DNA of 10,323 nt. Origin: JBHHZI01 sp046757965. Its GTDB lineage: Bacteria > Acidobacteriota > Polarisedimenticolia > SMYD01. The translations under genes and the position numbers were made by a program. The stretch is from positions 1-10,323 of the forward strand of contig JBHHZI010000117.1 in assembly GCA_046757965.1 (NCBI GenBank), read 5' to 3'. The notes under the pieces are model-generated. The model was not told the origin of the DNA and did no database searches. It saw only the letters and a program-made list of their open reading frames with translations. Shown here piece by piece: positions 6,167 through 10,323 of the stretch (the stretch's first letter is position 1; each line of letters opens with the position of its first letter).

Positions 6167-7609
6167 ATGGTTGCCGCAAAGCCCCGCACCAAGATCGTCT
6201 GCACCATCGGGCCGGCCAGCCGCGAGCCGGAGATTCTCCAGGGATTGATGCAGGCGGGCATGAGCGTGGCGCGCCTCAACTTCTCCCATGGGTCGCAGGC
6301 GCAGCACTCACGAACCATCGCGTCGATACGGGCCACGTCGCGTCGTCTCGGCGCCGGCGTGGCGATTCTCCAGGATCTCGCCGGCTTCAAGGTGCGCATC
6401 GGCGAGATCGCCGGCGGCGGCGTCTCCCTCGATCCGGCGCAGAAGATCGTTCTCACCGCCCGGGACGTGCCGGGTGACGCCCGCGAGATCTCCGTCAGCT
6501 ATCCCGATCTCGTTCGTGAGGTCCGCGCCGGCGACACGTTGCTCCTCAGCGACGGGGCCATCGAGCTGGAGGTCGACCAGGTGTCCGGCGGGGACCTGTC
6601 ATGCCGCGTGGTGGTGGGAGGCTGGCTCGGGTCGCGCAAGGGGGTCAACGTGCCGGGACGTTCCATCGGCGGCTCCGGTCTGACCGCGAAGGATCGGGAG
6701 GACCTGGCCTTCGGTCTGGAGCAGGGTGTCGACCATGTCGCCATGTCGTTCGTGCGGCGCGCCGACGATATCCGCGAGGCAAAGGATCTGATCGCCGAAC
6801 GCGGGCACGACACGCCGGTCATCGCCAAGATCGAGAACCGGGACGCCCTCGACGAGATCGACGCCATTCTTGCGGTCGCCGACGGGATCATGGTTGCCCG
6901 GGGGGATCTGGGTGTCGGCATCCCCATCGCCCGCATCCCGAACGTGCAGAAGCTGCTGATCGCGCGGGCAAACCGGGCGGCGAAGCCGGTGATCACCGCC
7001 ACGCACATGCTGCGCTCGATGGTGGAGAGTCCACGGCCCACCCGGGCCGAGGTCACCGATGTGGCCAACTCCATCCTCGACGGCACCGACGCCATCATGC
7101 TCTCCGAGGAGACCGCGGTGGGGGCCTACCCCGTCGAGGCGGCGCAGACCATGGCGGATGTGGCCGTCGAGACGGAGACGGCCTTCCCGCATGATCGCTG
7201 GACGTTCGACCTGCGCCAGAAAGATCACGACACGGTGGCCGAGGCCATCGCCTTCGCGGTCTGCCGCATGGCGGACGATGTCGACGCCGCGGCCATTCTC
7301 ACCTGCACCAGCTCGGGCAGCACCGCCCGGGCGGTCGCCCGCTTCCGGCCCCGCCGGCCCGTGCTGGCCCTGACCCCGCGGGAGACGACCTACCGGCGCC
7401 TGGCGCTCACCTGGGGCGTGGTGCCCTGTCTCGGTCCGGCCACCACCTCGACGGATGATCTGATCCAGGCGGCCCTGCGAGCGGCTGGCGAGGAGTCGCT
7501 GGTTGCGCCGCAGCAGCGCGTCGTGATCACCGCAGGCGTCCCGGCCGGCACGCCGGGGCACACCAACCTCATCAAGGTCGAGGAGATCGACGGCCCGTCG
7601 TCGTCGTGA
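6167..7609 (+). CDS. pyk: pyruvate kinase (divergent)
   Basis: 480 residues. Pyruvate kinase transfers phosphate from phosphoenolpyruvate to ADP in the last step of glycolysis, in the cytoplasm. AGGAG (6157-6161) lies 5 bases before the ATG at 6167; an in-frame GTG at 6140 is possible but adds nine residues outside the family. Visible landmarks are the substrate and cation residues in ARLNFSHG (R36, N38, S40), Asp70, the B domain at about 72-168, Lys221 and Glu223 in AKIEN, Asp247 in RGDLG, Thr279, the PRPTRAEVTDVAN block (289-301), and the C-terminal CTSSGSTAR. Several normally fixed positions differ. The LDTKGPEIR or DLQGPKIR loop is DLAGFKVR, the usual Q in ATQM is H280, and GDLGVE ends in Gly. 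Core catalytic residues remain, so activity is likely. The stop overlaps the next gene's start. Confidence 0.95.
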   Translation: MVAAKPRTKIVCTIGPASREPEILQGLMQAGMSVARLNFSHGSQAQHSRTIASIRATSRRLGAGVAILQDLAGFKVRIGEIAGGGVSLDPAQKIVLTARDVPGDAREISVSYPDLVREVRAGDTLLLSDGAIELEVDQVSGGDLSCRVVVGGWLGSRKGVNVPGRSIGGSGLTAKDREDLAFGLEQGVDHVAMSFVRRADDIREAKDLIAERGHDTPVIAKIENRDALDEIDAILAVADGIMVARGDLGVGIPIARIPNVQKLLIARANRAAKPVITATHMLRSMVESPRPTRAEVTDVANSILDGTDAIMLSEETAVGAYPVEAAQTMADVAVETETAFPHDRWTFDLRQKDHDTVAEAIAFAVCRMADDVDAAAILTCTSSGSTARAVARFRPRRPVLALTPRETTYRRLALTWGVVPCLGPATTSTDDLIQAALRAAGEESLVAPQQRVVITAGVPAGTPGHTNLIKVEEIDGPSSS

Positions 7610-8913
7610 GGTCCGGCACGACCGTGCCGCCCGGAGTGGAACGCAGCTTCTGGAAGAGCTTCGGGCCCGGCCTGCTGTGGGCGGCGGCGGCCATCGGCGT
7701 GTCCCACCTCGTGCAGGCGACCCGCGCCGGAGCGATGGCCGGTCTGTCGCTCTGGGGCGTGATTCTTCTGGCCCTGTGCCTGAAGTACCCGTTCTTCGAG
7801 TACGGCCCGCGCTACGCGGTGGCCACCGGCGAGAGCCTGGTGGAGGGGTACCGGCGTATCGGGCGGTGGGCGGTGTGGGTGTTCGTTGCCGTGGCGGCTG
7901 CTGTGGCGGTGGTGGTCCACATCGCGGTTCTGCTGTTCACCGCCTTCCTGGTCAATTTCATCCTGGGGACCTCCTGGCCGCTCGCCGGTGTCGCCGCCGG
8001 CGTGCTGGCCGCATGCATCGGTCTGCTGGCCATCGGCCGGTTCCGTCTTCTCGATCTCTCCATCAAGATCATCCTCGCGCTGCTGGGGCTGTCCACCATG
8101 GTGGCTGCGGCCGCGGTGTGGCGCCGGGTGGATCTGAGCACCCTCCCGCCGTGGCCTCTCGGCGAGACCGGCGCGGTGAATTTTCCGTTTCTTCTCGCCC
8201 TGGTCGGGTGGATGCCGTCCGGCTTCAACCTCTCGGTCTGGAGCTCGCTCTGGACACTGGCCAAGGACAGGCAAGCGGGCCGGCGCGCCACCATGCGGGA
8301 CGCTCTGCTCGATTTTCGCCTGGGTTACGTCGGCTCGGCACTGCTGGCCGGCGCGTTCGTCATCCTCGGGGCGGGTGTCATGCACGGTTCAGGGGCGAGC
8401 CTGAGCAGCCAGGGAACGGCGTTCTCCGTGCAGCTCGTCCAGATGTACGTGGGTGTGCTGGGCGGCTGGGCCCGCCCGGTCGTGCTGGTGGCCATCGTCA
8501 CCACCATGCTGTCCACCGCACTCACCATCGTCGATGGATTCCCGCGCGCCCTGGCGCGCTCGCTCCATGTGCTGACCGGCGGGGTTCCGGCCCGCGGTGA
8601 CGAGCGGCCCGCCGGCTCCGGGCCGGAATCCTGTGGAGAGAAGGCCTACTGGTGGATCATGATCGGCATCGGCGCGGCAGCGGTCACCGGCATCGCCCTG
8701 TTCATCGGCAGCTTCACCACCATGATCGATGTCGCCACCACCGTGTCGTTCCTGGCGGCCCCGCTGCTGGGTTATCTCAACCTGCGCGCCGTCCGGCTGC
8801 CCCATGTGCCCGAGCCACACCGGCCCGGTCGTTTCCTCGTCGGCCTGTCGATTGCCGGCCTTCTGTTGCTGACCGCCACTGCGGTGGCCTTCATCGTCGC
8901 TCGCCTGCTCTGA
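7606..8913 (+). CDS. Nramp-family (APC superfamily) metal-transporter-like membrane protein, atypical motifs
   Basis: 435 residues with about 10-11 hydrophobic helices, the size of Nramp proteins. The N-terminal FGPGLLWAAAAIG and the later ATGESL block after helix 2 fit the Nramp fold. Canonical Nramp transporters bind metal with DPGN in helix 1 and MPH in helix 6. Here helix 1 has GVSHLVQATRAGA (31-43) and helix 6 has GWMPSG (201-206), so the Asp/Asn pair and the His are absent. It therefore belongs to a divergent branch, and its substrate may not be Mn2+ or Fe2+. It starts at GTG 7606 inside GTGA, overlapping the pyruvate kinase stop by 4 bases. AGGAG at 7581-7585 is too far upstream to be a normal ribosome site, so translation is probably coupled. 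A GTG at 7636 is an alternative start. Acts in the inner membrane. Confidence 0.8.
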   Translation: MRSGTTVPPGVERSFWKSFGPGLLWAAAAIGVSHLVQATRAGAMAGLSLWGVILLALCLKYPFFEYGPRYAVATGESLVEGYRRIGRWAVWVFVAVAAAVAVVVHIAVLLFTAFLVNFILGTSWPLAGVAAGVLAACIGLLAIGRFRLLDLSIKIILALLGLSTMVAAAAVWRRVDLSTLPPWPLGETGAVNFPFLLALVGWMPSGFNLSVWSSLWTLAKDRQAGRRATMRDALLDFRLGYVGSALLAGAFVILGAGVMHGSGASLSSQGTAFSVQLVQMYVGVLGGWARPVVLVAIVTTMLSTALTIVDGFPRALARSLHVLTGGVPARGDERPAGSGPESCGEKAYWWIMIGIGAAAVTGIALFIGSFTTMIDVATTVSFLAAPLLGYLNLRAVRLPHVPEPHRPGRFLVGLSIAGLLLLTATAVAFIVARLL

Positions 8914-9085
8914 TCCGGACGCCACGGAATCGACGCCGCAAGGATTCCCCCCCGCGCGTTGTGGTCTCCTGGACCGCCTGTTGAGCCTGGTGGTTCTTCG
9001 CCACATCTCGAGCTGACGAACAGGACGATGACCTCCGCCGCTGTCTCGGGAATGGTCTGGGTCTGGTCTGTGGTAGGATCGGATC
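8914..9085 (+). promoter_or_regulatory. gap upstream of the nucleotidyltransferase pair, with tandem GGTCTG repeat
   Basis: A weak inverted repeat (8926-8931 with 8943-8948) follows the transporter stop but lacks a T run. Near the 3' end, GGTCTG occurs twice in direct tandem (9054-9059, 9060-9065) and then partly a third time (9066-9070). TAGGAT (9074-9079) follows and could be a -10 element. Its AGGA lies 7 bases before the ATG at 9086 and could equally be the ribosome site. The repeat is a candidate operator. This is a suggestion from position only. Confidence 0.3.
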
Positions 9086-9277
9086 ATGTGTGGAGGTGTT
9101 CTCAAGCTTGATCCGGAGGCCGATGGTGCCGACGAGAAGGAGTTCGATCTGGCCTACTATCGTTCTCTGAGCACGGCCGATCGGTTTCGCATGATCATCG
9201 ACAGGTCGATCCTCTTGCTGCGGACGGCGACGAATGAAACAGATCGAGAACCTCCTCCGCTCTCTAAGCGACGCTGA
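9086..9277 (+). CDS. small acidic protein paired with nucleotidyltransferase (candidate antitoxin)
   Basis: 63 residues; AGGA (9075-9078) lies 7 bases before the ATG. The N-terminal half is acidic (KEFDLAYYRSLS at 18-29), followed by a helix-forming stretch (TADRFRMIIDRSILLL) and a Lys/Arg/Pro tail. Short proteins with an acidic F-D-x-x-Y/W-x-S-L-(S/T)-x-x-x-R-F pattern are often encoded just before nucleotidyltransferases of this type, which suggests a partner or antitoxin. The gene overlaps the nucleotidyltransferase start by 44 bases in another frame, so the two are probably co-transcribed and coupled. I do not recognise a named family, and the antitoxin role is inference. Confidence 0.65.
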   Translation: MCGGVLKLDPEADGADEKEFDLAYYRSLSTADRFRMIIDRSILLLRTATNETDREPPPLSKRR

Positions 9278-9692
9278 CGTCCGCTACGTCATCATCGGAG
9301 CGACCGCGTTCGCGGCCCACGGATGGGTACGCGCCACGGCGGATCTTGATCTCTTCGTTGACAAGGATCTCGAAAACATCAAGCGTGTCCGGGCGGTGCT
9401 GACCGATTTCGGCTACGATATCTCTGACGCCAGCGTCGAGGATTTTCAGCGTTACAAGATCCTCCTGAGACAGTACGACCTCCCCCTCGATATCCATCCG
9501 TTCGTCACGGGCGTTACCTCGTTCGCCGAGGTCTGGAAGCGGCGCGTGACGGCCCCGATAGGTGGCATGGACGCGCCGTTCGCATCACTGGATGACATCA
9601 TCGCCATGAAGAAGGCCGCCGGCCGCCCGAAGGATGCCGAGGACCTGCGTCAACTCGAGACACTGCGAGCCCGGCGCTTGACTGAGGATTGA
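9234..9692 (+). CDS. AbiEii-like nucleotidyltransferase (candidate toxin of a two-gene module)
   Basis: 152 residues forming a minimal nucleotidyltransferase domain. The signature is IGATAFAAHGWVRAT (21-35) followed by the metal-binding pair Asp37 and Asp39 (ADLDLFV); the third acid is probably Asp86 in LPLDIHP. The C-terminal KKAAGRPKDAEDLRQLE (126-142) matches the R-x-KD-x-x-D block of AbiEii/DUF6036-type proteins. Members of this superfamily in toxin-antitoxin systems transfer nucleotides to tRNA or protein; the target here is unknown. All three acids are present, so catalysis is plausible. No strong ribosome site is seen before the ATG, and the start lies inside the preceding small gene, which fits translational coupling. 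An aminoglycoside-type or housekeeping nucleotidyltransferase is less likely given the partner gene. Confidence 0.82.
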   Translation: MKQIENLLRSLSDADVRYVIIGATAFAAHGWVRATADLDLFVDKDLENIKRVRAVLTDFGYDISDASVEDFQRYKILLRQYDLPLDIHPFVTGVTSFAEVWKRRVTAPIGGMDAPFASLDDIIAMKKAAGRPKDAEDLRQLETLRARRLTED

Positions 9693-9923
9693 TTCCCTGC
9701 GCGTGCCTTCGGTCTGTCCACCGGTGCCCGGCGCGCGGACCGATGTTGCCAGCGTCAGCGGGACCAGCAGCAGAACGCCGAACCCCGTGAGCAGTGAACC
9801 GAGGTAGTGGACAACACATCCCTGGTGGACGGCGACACTGCCATCCTCGATGAGTGACGCCACCGCTCCGTCGAGACCGTCGCGCGCCGAGTGGACCGTT
9901 GCCGCATATGTTCCGGCAATCAC
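9693..9923 (-). pseudogene. possible remnant of a membrane-protein gene, N-terminal part
   Basis: An open minus-strand frame from GTG 9921-9923 contains a strongly hydrophobic helix (9744-9815) starting VVHYLGSLLTGFGVLLL. Its pattern resembles the first membrane helix of TrkH/TrkG potassium-uptake proteins. The frame then runs antisense into the end of the nucleotidyltransferase gene, to a stop at 9585, and no further TrkH-like sequence is seen. It could be a truncated remnant, a small membrane protein, or chance. The TrkH resemblance is a judgement from one helix only. Confidence 0.25.
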
Positions 9924-10113
9924 CGCTCCCGATGTCTGTGGACACCGATACGCTCGGTTCCGTTATCGGCGCTGGCGGGCCTGGCATTGAGCGGGCGCCC
10001 GGCGGTTTCCGGAATGGTCCGAGAGCCCGTCTCACGCAGGCGACGGCCGTGCTCCCGAGAGCCACGCCATCGCCCCGAGATCGGGGTCTGACCGGCAGCA
10101 GCCTGCTTCTGGC
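9693..10113. other. 421-base stretch without an intact gene
   Basis: Between the nucleotidyltransferase stop and the tRNA I find no convincing complete gene on either strand. A membrane-helix-like segment can be read on the minus strand (9744-9815, separate entry). A small palindrome, CCCCG-AGAT-CGGGG, lies near 10074-10087, downstream of the tRNA on its strand, but no T run follows it. I see no integrase fragment and no second copy of the tRNA 3' end. Confidence 0.5.
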
Positions 10114-10189
10114 TGGTGGGCCCGCCTGGATTTGAACCAGGGACCAACTGATTATGAGTCAGCTGCTCTGACCGCTGAGCTACAGGCCC
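10114..10189 (-). tRNA. tRNA with CAU anticodon, probably tRNA-Ile2
   Basis: 76 bases including an encoded CCA end. The acceptor stem is GGGCCTG with CGGGCCC (one G-T pair), the D arm is GCTC-AGCGGTCA-GAGC, the anticodon loop is CTCATAA, the variable loop is TGGTC, and the T arm is CCTGG-TTCAAAT-CCAGG. The CAU anticodon allows elongator Met, initiator Met or Ile2. Initiator is excluded because bases 1-72 pair. Ile2 is preferred because C4-G69 and C5-G68, known determinants for the lysidine synthetase TilS in E. coli, are both present, and the D and T arms resemble E. coli tRNA-Ile2. As Ile2 it would be modified to lysidine and read AUA codons. Confidence 0.93.
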
Positions 10190-10230
10190 GGTGGAGCGGG
10201 AAGGGCGGGGGCGCCGGCCCCGACCTGGTG

Positions 10231-10261
10231 AGCGTACCACGCACGGTGGCGGGGTACGGAA
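10231..10261 (-). promoter_or_regulatory. weak promoter candidate for the tRNA gene
   Basis: On the minus strand TACGCT (10231-10236), preceded by TGG, could be an extended -10 element about 40 bases before the tRNA. The best -35 candidate, TTCCGT (10256-10261), is 19 bases further away and matches poorly. Confidence 0.2.
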
Positions 10262-10276
10262 CGGCCGGCCGGTGTC

Positions 10277-10323
10277 TCAGCGGCCGCGGGTGCTCTTGAC
10301 CAGGATCCAGATGCCGACGGCGA
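10277..10323 (-). CDS. C-terminal end of an unidentified, probably membrane protein (5' part outside window)
   Basis: On the minus strand the last codons read AVGIWILVKSTRGR followed by TGA (10277-10279). The hydrophobic run followed by a basic tail resembles the end of a membrane helix facing the cytoplasm. Only 14 residues are visible, so neither the family nor even the reality of the gene is certain. It would be the gene upstream of the tRNA on the same strand. Confidence 0.4.
   Translation of the reverse strand, partial: AVGIWILVKSTRGR

Noticed and set aside
6599..8385. Long minus-strand open frames opposite pyruvate kinase and the transporter
   Set aside because: Low-complexity translations (Arg, Gly, His, Gln) antisense to clearly recognised genes.
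9854..10135. Plus-strand open frame of 93 codons before the tRNA
   Set aside because: Runs into the tRNA gene and has Arg/Pro/Gly-rich composition without features.
1..10323. CRISPR array, insertion sequence or large repeat
   Set aside because: No regularly spaced repeats, no transposase or integrase motifs and no long inverted or direct repeats were seen on either strand.

Overview
The window is GC-rich (roughly two-thirds G+C by eye) and reads as the chromosome of a Gram-negative proteobacterium, most likely gammaproteobacterial. The signs are periplasmic c-type cytochromes, an outer-membrane barrel protein ending in Phe, a CspA-type cold-shock protein, bacterial pyruvate kinase, and a tRNA with an encoded CCA end. 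The exact taxon cannot be read from the sequence.

Layout. 1-767 (+): the end of one c-type cytochrome overlaps the start of a second, membrane-anchored one, so this is the tail of a respiratory or electron-transfer operon. 780-811: a strong hairpin separates it from a convergent cold-shock gene (835-1038, -), which has a long structured leader and a good sigma-70 promoter. 1395-2114 (+): exported alpha/beta hydrolase, convergent with a large exported M28 zinc peptidase (2203-3969, -). 3970-4289: no intact gene, but a protein-like stretch on the minus strand without a usable start. 4290-4805 and 5068-5949 (+): a small exported Cys-rich protein followed by an outer-membrane 'transporter'-like barrel, possibly a metal-handling pair; a very strong terminator closes it. 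6167-8913 (+): a divergent pyruvate kinase translationally coupled to an atypical Nramp-family transporter. 9086-9692 (+): a small acidic protein overlapping an AbiEii-like nucleotidyltransferase, a probable two-gene toxin-antitoxin-type module. 9693-10113: no intact gene, but a possible membrane-protein remnant on the minus strand. 10114-10189 (-): tRNA with CAU anticodon, most likely tRNA-Ile2. 10277-10323 (-): the last codons of an unidentified protein.

Most of the window is ordinary housekeeping and envelope content. The parts that deserve a second look are the Cys-rich/barrel pair, the kinase-transporter coupling in which both proteins carry non-canonical motifs, the nucleotidyltransferase pair, a cytochrome with Cys where the axial Met is expected, and two gene-remnant-like stretches.
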